Below are positions 1 through 6,483 of a stretch of 15,026 nucleotides of DNA, piece after piece. The stretch's first letter is position 1. Every line of letters starts with the position of its first letter. The translations under genes were made by a program, and so were the position numbers. A model generated the notes under the pieces. That model searched no databases. It saw only the letters and a program-made list of their open reading frames with translations, and was not told the origin of the DNA. The DNA lies in assembly GCA_005879815.1 (NCBI GenBank), contig VBKA01000030.1, positions 1-15,026 of the forward strand, given 5' to 3'. The stretch comes from Chloroflexota bacterium (lineage in GTDB: Bacteria; Chloroflexota; Limnocylindria; QHBO01).

Positions 1-545
1 GCCCCTATCCCGGTGAGCCGTTCGACGACAAGACGTACACCGGCGACGCGTATCCCTGCTTCGGCTGGGCAGCGTGTGTCGCAGACGTGGACGTCGACCT
101 CGACACCGGCGAGGTGACGGTGAAGTCGGCCGTGTCTGCGGATGACATCGGTCGCGTCATCCACCCGGTCCTGGCAGAAGGCCAGGTGGAGGGCGGCACG
201 CTCCAGGCGGTCGGCTACGCCACGATCGAGGAGATCAAGCTGACCGATGGCCGGTACCAGAACGACCGGCTGGCGACGTACCTGATCCCGACGGCACTCG
301 ACGCGCCGCGCATCACCTCCATCCTCATCGAGAAGCCGTATTCGGGTTCGCCGCACGGCGCCAAGGGAGTCGGCGAGCTGCCAATGGACGTTGCCGCCCC
401 GGCGGTGCTGGACGCCATCCATGACGCAACCGGCGTCTGGATCCACGAGCTGCCCGCCACCCCGGAGCGCGTGCTGGCGGCCCTGGCCGGCATCCAGGCG
501 CCGCCGCTTCCGGGAACCAGCGCATCGGCGCCAGCGAAGCCGTGA
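1..545 (+). CDS. Xanthine dehydrogenase family, molybdopterin-binding large subunit (C-terminal part, 5' end outside window)
   Basis: This is the C-terminal ~180 residues of a molybdenum hydroxylase large subunit, open from base 3 without an initiator, so the gene begins upstream of the window. The family hydroxylates purines or other N-heterocycles at a Mo-cytosine/molybdopterin centre, with electrons leaving through 2Fe-2S and FAD subunits. The fragment shows the conserved C-terminal pattern: a TGEVTV stretch, then GQVEGG and a GAKGVGELP segment near base 358-385. The Glu of GVGE corresponds to the family's catalytic base. The stop TGA overlaps the GTG start of the next gene in a GTGA quadruplet, so the subunits are translationally coupled. 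Xanthine is the likely substrate because uricase, HIU hydrolase and OHCU decarboxylase genes lie 8-10 kb downstream. That is inference: caffeine, nicotinate or CO-type hydroxylases share this fold, and the substrate-specifying region is not in the window. Confidence 0.9.
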   Translation, partial: PYPGEPFDDKTYTGDAYPCFGWAACVADVDVDLDTGEVTVKSAVSADDIGRVIHPVLAEGQVEGGTLQAVGYATIEEIKLTDGRYQNDRLATYLIPTALDAPRITSILIEKPYSGSPHGAKGVGELPMDVAAPAVLDAIHDATGVWIHELPATPERVLAALAGIQAPPLPGTSASAPAKP

Positions 546-1030
546 CCTACCAGCTCCGCGTCAACGGTGATGCCGTCCAGGTGCAGGCGCCCGGCATGCG
601 ACGCCTGCTCGATGTCCTCAGGGAGGATCTCGGGCTGACGGGCACCAAGGAGGGATGCGGCGAGGGCGAGTGCGGTGCCTGCTCGGTCCTGGTCGACGGG
701 GCGGTCGTCGACTCGTGTCTCGTCCCGCTGTGCCAGGTGGAGGGCGCGTCGGTCGCGACGGTCGAGGGACTGGCCGATGGCGAGCACCTCGACCTCCTGC
801 AGGCAGCTTTCCTTGAGACGGGCGGAGCCCAGTGCGGGATCTGCACGCCGGGGATGCTGCTCGCGGGTCACGCGTACCTCGCGGCGCTGCCAGCCGGCCA
901 GGAGGCTGACGACGACGCCATCCGCGAGGCCATCGCCGGCAACCTGTGCCGCTGCACCGGCTACACGAAGATCGTCGAGGCCATCGCACTGGCGGCCGAC
1001 CGACGCTCCGGCGACAGCGCCGGCGCCTGA
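542..1030 (+). CDS. Xanthine dehydrogenase family, 2Fe-2S subunit
   Basis: This 162-aa iron-sulfur subunit relays electrons from the Mo centre to FAD. The N-terminal plant-ferredoxin-like domain carries Cys39, Cys44, Cys47 and Cys59 (CGEGECGAC followed by a distal Cys). The C-terminal helical domain carries the second cluster ligands Cys98/Cys101 (QCGICTPG) and Cys136/Cys138 (NLCRCTGY). All eight cluster cysteines are present and the length is normal for the family (about 150-175 aa). The GTG start is fixed by its 4-bp overlap with the upstream large-subunit stop. The FAD subunit follows after a 13-bp gap, giving the order large-small-FAD. The fold is certain; the xanthine assignment depends on gene context. 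Confidence 0.95.
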   Translation: MTYQLRVNGDAVQVQAPGMRRLLDVLREDLGLTGTKEGCGEGECGACSVLVDGAVVDSCLVPLCQVEGASVATVEGLADGEHLDLLQAAFLETGGAQCGICTPGMLLAGHAYLAALPAGQEADDDAIREAIAGNLCRCTGYTKIVEAIALAADRRSGDSAGA

Positions 1031-1043
1031 CGCAGCCGGACCG

Positions 1044-1925
1044 ATGCCTCGCCCATTCGAGCCCGCGGTTGACTCCCCGACCTCCCTGGGAGACGCCTAT
1101 TCGCTGCTCGAGCCGTCCGGCGACGGCCGCGTGCGACCCATCGCCGGCGGTACGGATCTCATGGTGCAGATCACCGGCGAGCTCGGCGAGCCACCAGAGC
1201 GCGTCGTCGACCTTTGGGGGCTGGACGAGCTGAGGGGGATTCGAGAGGACGGGGATGCGCTGGTCCTCGGCGCGCTGACCACGTACGCGGAGCTGCGTCG
1301 CTCGCCGCTCATCGCGCGACACCTGCCCGTGCTCGGCGAGGTTGCCGCGACCATTGGGGCTGCACAGATCCAGAACCGCGGCACGATCGGCGGAAACATC
1401 GCCAATGCCTCGCCGGCCGGTGACACGCTCCCCCTGCTCCTGGCGACCGACGCCGAGATCGTGCTGGGCGGACCGCGCGGCGAGCGCAGCGTGGCGGCGA
1501 GCGAGTTCTTCCCGGCCTATCGCCGCACGGCTCGAGCGGACGACGAACTGGTTCTTCGCGTTCGTATCCCGCTCCGCGCTGACCGCCAGGTGCGATTCCG
1601 CAAAGTCGGCACGCGGCGCGCCCAGGCGATCAGCAAGGTCGTGATGGCCCTCTCGTGGATCACGGTTGGTGGCGCATCGTCGGCGGGATCGTGGACCGGG
1701 GTGCGGCTCGCCCTGGGATCGGTGGCGCCCACCCCCATTCGCGCGCTCAAGACCGAGGCCGCCCTGGAGGGCGCGATCCCGACACAGGAGGTCGGCGATC
1801 GCGCCGCCGCTGCCCTCGAGAGCGAGATCGAGCCGATCGACGACGTGCGGTCGACGGCCGCCTACCGCCGCGCGGTTGCCGGGCGCGTGCTCCATCGGCT
1901 CATCCGGGACGAGGGCGGCTGGTGA
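1044..1925 (+). CDS. Xanthine dehydrogenase family, FAD-binding subunit
   Basis: This 293-aa FAD-binding subunit of the same hydroxylase passes electrons from the 2Fe-2S clusters to NAD+ or another acceptor. The two FAD-binding motifs are visible: AGGTDL near residues 34-39, and an IQNRGTIGGNIANASPAGD stretch around residues 110-130, the standard signature of the PCMH-type FAD domain. The CO-dehydrogenase-flavoprotein C-terminal domain follows (about residues 175-285). I chose ATG 1044, 13 bp after the 2Fe-2S stop, because the protein then begins just before the conserved domain; no strong Shine-Dalgarno is visible. The stop overlaps the GTG of the next gene (GTGA). Confidence 0.93.
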   Translation: MPRPFEPAVDSPTSLGDAYSLLEPSGDGRVRPIAGGTDLMVQITGELGEPPERVVDLWGLDELRGIREDGDALVLGALTTYAELRRSPLIARHLPVLGEVAATIGAAQIQNRGTIGGNIANASPAGDTLPLLLATDAEIVLGGPRGERSVAASEFFPAYRRTARADDELVLRVRIPLRADRQVRFRKVGTRRAQAISKVVMALSWITVGGASSAGSWTGVRLALGSVAPTPIRALKTEAALEGAIPTQEVGDRAAAALESEIEPIDDVRSTAAYRRAVAGRVLHRLIRDEGGW

Positions 1926-2542
1926 AGGCGCCGGATCCGGGGGACGTGAAGGTCTTCCCATCGGCCGCTGAGTTCCGCAGCTGGCTGGAGGAGCACCACG
2001 CCAGCGAGAAGGAGGCGTGGATCGGCTACTACCGGAAGGGAGTCGCCAAGCAGTCCATCACGTACCCCGAATCGGTGGATGAGGCGCTCTGCTTCGGCTG
2101 GATCGATGGGATCGGGTACCGAATCAACGACGACGTCCACGCCAACCGCTTCACGCCGCGCACCAAGCGCAGCACCTGGAGCGCGGCGAACGTGCGCCGC
2201 GTGGGCGAGCTGACGATCGCGGGGCGGATGCACCCAGCCGGCATCGCCGCCTTCGAAGCGCGCACCGAGAACAGGACTGGGATCTACTCCTACGAGAATC
2301 GGCCTGCCGACCTCCCATCGGCCTATCTCACGCAGCTCAAGGCGAACGCTGCGGCCTGGCGCTTCTGGCACGCCCAGACGCCGGGCTACCGGCGCGGCGC
2401 GACCTGGTGGGTGGTCAGCGCCAAGCAGGAGGCGACGCGCGACAAGCGGCTCGCCACGCTGATCCAGGATTCGGCCGCGGGACGGTTCGTCAAGCCATAC
2501 ACCTATGGACGTGCGTCGAATGCCCGGCCCAGCGAGGAGTGA
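1922..2542 (+). CDS. YdeI/OmpD-associated (bacteriocin-protection-like) family protein
   Basis: This 206-aa soluble protein belongs to the YdeI/OmpD-associated family. Recognisable blocks are WIGYYRKG (residues ~35-42), the strongly conserved DEALCFGWIDG (~54-64), RFTPR (~76-80), WSAANVRRV (~85-93) and AGRMHPAG. The biochemical role of the family is not established; members have been linked to bacteriocin or stress protection, and I do not infer a substrate. GTG 1922 is chosen because it overlaps the upstream TGA (GTGA) and places the conserved N-terminal block at the usual distance. The frame is open further upstream, but that part is a shadow of the FAD subunit. It is the fourth gene of the run. 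Nothing in the sequence ties it to purine metabolism. Confidence 0.9.
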   Translation: MKAPDPGDVKVFPSAAEFRSWLEEHHASEKEAWIGYYRKGVAKQSITYPESVDEALCFGWIDGIGYRINDDVHANRFTPRTKRSTWSAANVRRVGELTIAGRMHPAGIAAFEARTENRTGIYSYENRPADLPSAYLTQLKANAAAWRFWHAQTPGYRRGATWWVVSAKQEATRDKRLATLIQDSAAGRFVKPYTYGRASNARPSEE

Positions 2543-3023
2543 ACCGGACCTCGAGGAGCTGAGAAGGCAGGCCATCGAGGACGGGCGGCGACCGGTGGTT
2601 GCGGCGATCGTTCGCAACCGCGAGGGCAAGGTCTTCGTCCACCGGCGCGGTCCCGAAAGGGTCTTCCTGCCGAACGGGTGGGACGTGCTGGGTGGCCACG
2701 TGGAGGATGGCGAATCACTGCTCGAGGCGCTGGCGCGCGAGATCGAGGAAGAGAGTGGCTGGACACTGACCGGCCGGCCAAGGCTGATCTATACCGTCGA
2801 CTGGGAGACGAACGAGGGCGAATCGCCGAACCGCCGGCGCGAATTCGACTTCCTGGTAGAGGTGCACGGCGACCTGGAGCATCCGCGGATCGAGCGCCCG
2901 CAGCACACCGAATACCGTTGGTTGGGACGCGACGAGATCCATCTGCTCGACGAGAACGCTGGGCGGGACTTCGGGATCGTGCGGCACATCGTCGAACTCG
3001 GGCTGGACGCGCCGCGGCGTTGA
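2505..3023 (+). CDS. Nudix hydrolase
   Basis: This 172-aa Nudix-fold pyrophosphohydrolase would cleave a nucleoside diphosphate linked to another moiety. The Nudix box is complete at residues 64-86: Gly64, Glu70, Arg78-Glu79, Glu82-Glu83 and Gly85, exactly the GX5EX7REUXEEXGU spacing, so it should be catalytically competent. A 30-residue N-terminal extension precedes the domain, and the RRGPERV..NGWDVLGGHVE pattern resembles general-purpose MutT-like members. The start ATG 2505 overlaps the YdeI gene by 38 bp. An in-frame ATG at 2520 would shorten the overlap to 23 bp and the protein by five residues, and is equally plausible. The gene ends one base before the convergent azlD stop. The substrate cannot be assigned. 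Confidence 0.92.
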   Translation: MDVRRMPGPARSEPDLEELRRQAIEDGRRPVVAAIVRNREGKVFVHRRGPERVFLPNGWDVLGGHVEDGESLLEALAREIEEESGWTLTGRPRLIYTVDWETNEGESPNRRREFDFLVEVHGDLEHPRIERPQHTEYRWLGRDEIHLLDENAGRDFGIVRHIVELGLDAPRR

Positions 3024-3024
3024 C

Positions 3025-3339
3025 TCACCCGAGGCCCACCAGGCGAGCGCCGACGGTCACGAGCGCTGCCAATGCCACCACCACAATGATCGGAGCGCGC
3101 AGGGCGAGCGCACCCGCCGCGGCGAGAACGCCCGCCGCCCTGGCATCCACCACCAAGGTGTTGCCTGAGCCGAAGGTGAGCGTTGCGACCAACGCGGCAA
3201 GAAGCGCGGGCGCGAGGAGGGATACGACGTCGAGCGCGCGCGGTGGCAGCTCTCGACCGCCCAGCAGCAGCGGACCGGCGGCCTTGATCGCGATGGTTGC
3301 GGTCGAGACCCAGATGGCCGCAATCCAGCCCGCGCTCAT
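3025..3339 (-). CDS. azlD: AzlD family branched-chain amino-acid transport subunit
   Basis: This is a 104-aa, very hydrophobic protein with about four predicted membrane helices and the usual size for AzlD. With AzlC it forms a two-subunit inner-membrane exporter of branched-chain amino acids and analogues (established for Bacillus azlCD and E. coli ygaZH-type pairs). The frame is open well beyond its real start. I take the ATG whose first bases overlap the azlC stop as ATGA (3336-3339), which gives the N-terminus MSAGWIAAIW. The stop TGA faces the Nudix stop across a single base. The assignment rests on size, hydropathy and coupling to azlC rather than on catalytic residues. Confidence 0.87.
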   Translation of the reverse strand: MSAGWIAAIWVSTATIAIKAAGPLLLGGRELPPRALDVVSLLAPALLAALVATLTFGSGNTLVVDARAAGVLAAAGALALRAPIIVVVALAALVTVGARLVGLG

Positions 3340-4016
3340 CTGCGCAGACCAATGAGTGCAGCCGATGCGGCGGCGATGATCGGCACTCCCGAAGGCGTAA
3401 ACGGCAGGAGCGCTACGGCGATGAGGCCCCCGATCACGGCACTCGCAACCGCCCTCCGTGTGCGCAGATGCGGGACGAGAAGCGCGAGGAAGAGTGCGGG
3501 AAACGCGCCGTCCAGCCCCAGTGCACGCGGATCGCCGAGCGCTTGCCCAGTCACCAGCCCTACAGCGGTGCCAAAGACCCAGGCCACATACAGGATGAGA
3601 CCCGCGATGACCAGTACCCGGGCATCGAATCGTCCCCCGGGCCGCGCAGAGACCGCCCACGACTCGTCCACGATCAGCTGAGCCTGGAGAAATCGGCGCA
3701 CAAATCCGCCATGCAAGGAGGGCGCGACCGATATGCCGATGGGCAGGTACCGGAGGTTCAGTAGGATCGCAGCGAGGATGGCGGGGAGCGCCTGCCCTCC
3801 TGCCGCGATGACCGTCAGCGTCGCGAACTGCGCAGAACCCGCGAACGTGGCGGCCGACATGAACAGCGCCGCGGCTGGGCCGAATGCAGGCGTACCCGCC
3901 GCCAGGACGCCGAATGAGATGCCGAAGATGCCGACCACGATTCCGAGCGGGACTGCCACCGCGACAGACGCACGTGTCGGTTCAGAAGGTAGGTCGCTAT
4001 CAACGAGATCCGACAT
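3336..4016 (-). CDS. azlC: AzlC family branched-chain amino-acid exporter, large subunit
   Basis: This 226-aa integral membrane protein has six to seven hydrophobic segments. The family pattern is clear: PLGIVVGIFGISFGVLA in the first helix, a FAGSAQFATL segment near residues 58-67, and NLRYLPIGIS around residues 86-95. It is the main subunit of the AzlCD exporter. It is the first gene of a two-gene minus-strand operon, with azlD overlapping its stop by 4 bp. ATG 4016 is preceded, 6 nt upstream, by the hexamer TACGCT, a good leaderless-type -10 candidate, and no Shine-Dalgarno is seen. The gene is divergent from malate synthase across 64 bp. Linkage to purine catabolism is not obvious. Confidence 0.92.
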   Translation of the reverse strand: MSDLVDSDLPSEPTRASVAVAVPLGIVVGIFGISFGVLAAGTPAFGPAAALFMSAATFAGSAQFATLTVIAAGGQALPAILAAILLNLRYLPIGISVAPSLHGGFVRRFLQAQLIVDESWAVSARPGGRFDARVLVIAGLILYVAWVFGTAVGLVTGQALGDPRALGLDGAFPALFLALLVPHLRTRRAVASAVIGGLIAVALLPFTPSGVPIIAAASAALIGLRR

Positions 4017-4022
4017 GACCGC

Positions 4023-4028
4023 AGCGTA
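4023..4028 (-). promoter_or_regulatory. Candidate -10 box for azlCD (leaderless type)
   Basis: TACGCT on the minus strand ends 6 nt before the azlC ATG, so transcription would start at or next to the start codon. No convincing -35 hexamer is visible, as is common in high-GC genomes. This is a pattern match only. Confidence 0.4.
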
Positions 4029-4065
4029 TACGGCGTGACGCCAGTGCAGCGTCGACCGGCTCGCC

Positions 4066-4071
4066 TACCAT
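4066..4071 (+). promoter_or_regulatory. Candidate -10 box for aceB (leaderless type)
   Basis: TACCAT lies 9 nt upstream of the GTG start of malate synthase. Transcription beginning 7-9 nt downstream of the box would give a leaderless or nearly leaderless mRNA. The purine-rich GAGAAGG between box and start could instead act as a weak Shine-Dalgarno. Confidence 0.35.
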
Positions 4072-4080
4072 GAGAAGGCC

Positions 4081-5676
4081 GTGATCGACGTCCCGCCTGG
4101 CCTGAGCGTCACCACGCAAGGCCCTGCCCATCTTCTTGAGGTCCTGACGCCGGAGGCGCTGGGCTTCGTGGCCGACCTGCATCGGCGCTTCAACCCGGAG
4201 CGCCAGAGGCTGATGGCGGCCAGACGCGATCGGCAGGCCGCCTTGGACGCGGGACCGTTGCCGGACTTTCTGCCCGAAACCGCGCACATCCGCGACGACG
4301 CGAGCTGGCGTGTGGCATCGGCTCCTCCGGATCTCGACGATCGCCGCGTGGAGATCACCGGTCCCGCCGAGCCCAAGATGATGATCAACGCCCTGAACTC
4401 GGGTGCGCGCGTGTTCATGGCGGACTTCGAGGACGCCCTCTCCCCCACCTGGGGGAACGTCATCACAGGCCAATGGGCGGTGCGCGAAGCAGTACGCCAT
4501 CGGCTTAGCTTCCAGGCCGATGAGAAGACCTACAGCCTTGGGCAACACCTGGCCACAATGGTCATTCGGCCCCGTGGCTGGCACCTGGACGAGGCGCACG
4601 TCCTGGTTGATGGCTCCCCCATCTCGGCCAGCCTCTTCGACTTTGGCCTGGTCTTCTTTCACAACGCGCGCGAACAGCTCGAGGGTGGCTCCGGTCCCTA
4701 TTTCTATCTGCCCAAGCTCGAATCCCACGTCGAGGCGCGCCTGTGGAATGACGTGTTTGCCATGGCGCAGGAGCGGGTCGGCGTTCCGCGGGGCTCCGTG
4801 CGTGCCACAGTGCTGATCGAGACGATACTGGCCGCCTTCGAGATGGACGAGATCCTGTACGAGCTGCGCGACCACGCCGCGGGGCTCAACGCGGGCCGCT
4901 GGGACTACATCTTCTCGATCATCAAGAAGTTCCATTCCCGGGCCGACAAGGTCCTGCCGGATCGAGGGCAGGTGACCATGGCCGTCCCGTTCATGCGCGC
5001 CTATCAGCAGCTGCTGGTGCGGACGTGCCACGCGCGCGGCGCACACGCCATCGGGGGCATGAGCGCGTTCATTCCCAACCGACGCGAGCCGGAGGTGACC
5101 GAGCGGGCGCTGGCCGCCGTCCGAGAGGACAAGGAGCGAGAGGCCGGCGATGGCTCCGACGGGACCTGGGTGGCGCATCCAGACCTCGTGCCGGTGGCGG
5201 GCGAGGTATTCGACCGGGTCCTCGGCGAGCGGCCCAACCAGAAGGAGAAGGCGCCGACGGATGTTTCGGCGACCGCAGCCCAGCTGCTCGACGTCTCCAT
5301 CCCCGGCGCAGCGATCACCGAGCATGGCGTGCGAGGAAACGTCAGTGTTGGCCTGTCGTACCTCGCCTCTTGGCTGGGCGGCAATGGAGCGGCTGCGATC
5401 AACAACCTCATGGAGGACGCGGCGACCGCAGAGATCAGCCGCTCGCAGCTCTGGCAGTGGCGAACGCATGGCACGCAGCTGGCTGACGGAAGGCCGATGT
5501 CGGCGGAGCTGTATGCAGGCGTGCGCGATGAGGAACTCACCAGGCTCCGGCAGGCTCTCCCCGACTTCCAATGGGCCGATGCGGCCGCGTTACTCGATGA
5601 GCTGGTGCTGTCGGAAGAATTCGCCGAGTTTCTGACGTTGCTCGCCTATCCCCGGCTTGGCTCTCCGGAGGGCTAG
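4081..5676 (+). CDS. aceB: Malate synthase A
   Basis: This cytoplasmic enzyme condenses glyoxylate with acetyl-CoA to give malate and CoA. At 531 aa it matches the A isoform (E. coli AceB is 533 aa), not the ~720-aa G form. The malate synthase signature lies at residues 263-276 (RDHAAGLNAGRWDY, followed by IF), and the conserved ARVFMADFEDALSPTWGN block lies near residues 109-126. The GTG start at 4081 gives an N-terminus of normal length. No isocitrate lyase gene is next to it, as would be expected for a glyoxylate-shunt operon. The neighbourhood instead encodes urate and allantoin breakdown, whose later steps yield glyoxylate, so a purine-derived glyoxylate role is likely (inference). The following cyclase gene starts almost at its stop. 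Confidence 0.96.
   Translation: MIDVPPGLSVTTQGPAHLLEVLTPEALGFVADLHRRFNPERQRLMAARRDRQAALDAGPLPDFLPETAHIRDDASWRVASAPPDLDDRRVEITGPAEPKMMINALNSGARVFMADFEDALSPTWGNVITGQWAVREAVRHRLSFQADEKTYSLGQHLATMVIRPRGWHLDEAHVLVDGSPISASLFDFGLVFFHNAREQLEGGSGPYFYLPKLESHVEARLWNDVFAMAQERVGVPRGSVRATVLIETILAAFEMDEILYELRDHAAGLNAGRWDYIFSIIKKFHSRADKVLPDRGQVTMAVPFMRAYQQLLVRTCHARGAHAIGGMSAFIPNRREPEVTERALAAVREDKEREAGDGSDGTWVAHPDLVPVAGEVFDRVLGERPNQKEKAPTDVSATAAQLLDVSIPGAAITEHGVRGNVSVGLSYLASWLGGNGAAAINNLMEDAATAEISRSQLWQWRTHGTQLADGRPMSAELYAGVRDEELTRLRQALPDFQWADAAALLDELVLSEEFAEFLTLLAYPRLGSPEG
5667..5672 (+). promoter_or_regulatory. Ribosome binding site of the cyclase gene
   Basis: GGAGGG inside the last codons of aceB sits 5 nt before GTG 5678, which supports that start over the in-frame ATG at 5687 (14 nt away). 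The overlapping TAGAGT at 5674-5679 could alternatively be a -10 box for a leaderless transcript from ATG 5687. Confidence 0.5.
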
Positions 5677-5677
5677 A

Positions 5678-6475
5678 GTGGAATCGATGGAGAACGGCCA
5701 ACCCCTCAGACCAGACAATCCCAAAGACGAGGAAATGTGGCGAGCCTTCTTGACGGGCGACGACGAGGGTCTGAAGAAGCTTCGCGGCTTCTGGTCCCGG
5801 ATCCCGACGAATCCTCGGTGCAAGGTTTGCGCATCACCATTCGGCGGGATCGGCGGCGGGCTGGCTCGTGTCCTCTGGCATGCACCCCTCGCGCGCAACC
5901 AGCTCCTGTGCCGCGCCTGCGACAGCATGTTCAGGAGGCATCCGGGTGGCGCCGAGATTGACGTATCTGTCCTGTTCGCGGATGTCCGGGGATCTACCGG
6001 CCTCGCGGAAGGCACATCCCCAACGAAGTTCCGCAAGCAGTTGCAGGCCTTCTACGATGTCGCCTGGGTGGCGATCCCGAACTGGGACGGGATCATCGAC
6101 AAGTTCCTTGGGGACGGTGTCATGGCCCTCTTCATCCCCGCCATCGCCGGGGAGCAGCATGCGGCCCAAGCCGTTGCGGCCGGCCGCGACCTGCTTGCTG
6201 GGGTAGCCCGCCTCCCGGAGCCGCGTCTGCCTGTGGGAGTGGGGATCCATTCCGGTCTGGCCTACGTCGGCATCATCGGCAGCGCACAGGACAGGGATTT
6301 CTCGGCACTTGGGGACGTCGTCAATGTCGCCGCAAGGCTTGGTTCGGTCGCCAAGGCGGGCGAGCTTCTGATCTCGACTGATGCGGCGCACGCCGCGGCG
6401 GTGACGTCCGGGGCTGCTCCCCATCTCCTCGAGCTCAAGGGTCGCCACGAGCCGCTCGAGGTGATCAGCCTCTAG
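5678..6475 (+). CDS. Class III adenylate/guanylate cyclase domain protein with N-terminal Cys-pair motif
   Basis: This 265-aa protein has no membrane segment. Residues ~90-265 form a class III nucleotide cyclase catalytic domain: metal-binding Asp102 (FADVRGS) and Asp146 (KFLGDG), Lys142 at the adenine-specifying position, and Asn216 and Arg220 (NVAAR) for transition-state stabilisation. Thus all catalytic residues are present. The second purine-specifying residue is Ser209 (FSALGD) rather than Asp, the class IIIb-like state. I predict cAMP synthesis with moderate confidence. Before the catalytic domain, Cys48-x2-Cys51 and Cys78-x2-Cys81 suggest a small zinc- or cluster-binding module. GTG 5678 has a good ribosome site; ATG 5687 would give 262 aa. 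A cyclic-nucleotide-binding protein is encoded at 11607-12023, a possible receptor. Confidence 0.9.
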   Translation: MESMENGQPLRPDNPKDEEMWRAFLTGDDEGLKKLRGFWSRIPTNPRCKVCASPFGGIGGGLARVLWHAPLARNQLLCRACDSMFRRHPGGAEIDVSVLFADVRGSTGLAEGTSPTKFRKQLQAFYDVAWVAIPNWDGIIDKFLGDGVMALFIPAIAGEQHAAQAVAAGRDLLAGVARLPEPRLPVGVGIHSGLAYVGIIGSAQDRDFSALGDVVNVAARLGSVAKAGELLISTDAAHAAAVTSGAAPHLLELKGRHEPLEVISL

Positions 6476-6483
6476 CCGCGGGC

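Noticed and set aside
618..1961. 447-aa minus-strand open frame opposite the XDH subunits
   Set aside because: Shadow of the 2Fe-2S and FAD subunits, both of which show complete cofactor motifs.
1655..2542. 295-aa version of the YdeI-like protein from an upstream start
   Set aside because: The extra N-terminus overlaps the FAD subunit; GTG 1922 overlapping its stop gives the normal family length.
3025..3660. 211-aa version of AzlD
   Set aside because: The additional N-terminal half is a shadow of azlC; the ATGA overlap start gives the usual ~104-aa protein.
4000..5571. 523-aa open frame on the minus strand opposite malate synthase
   Set aside because: It is the antisense shadow of a strongly conserved aceB; its protein has no recognisable motif and open antisense frames are common at this GC content.
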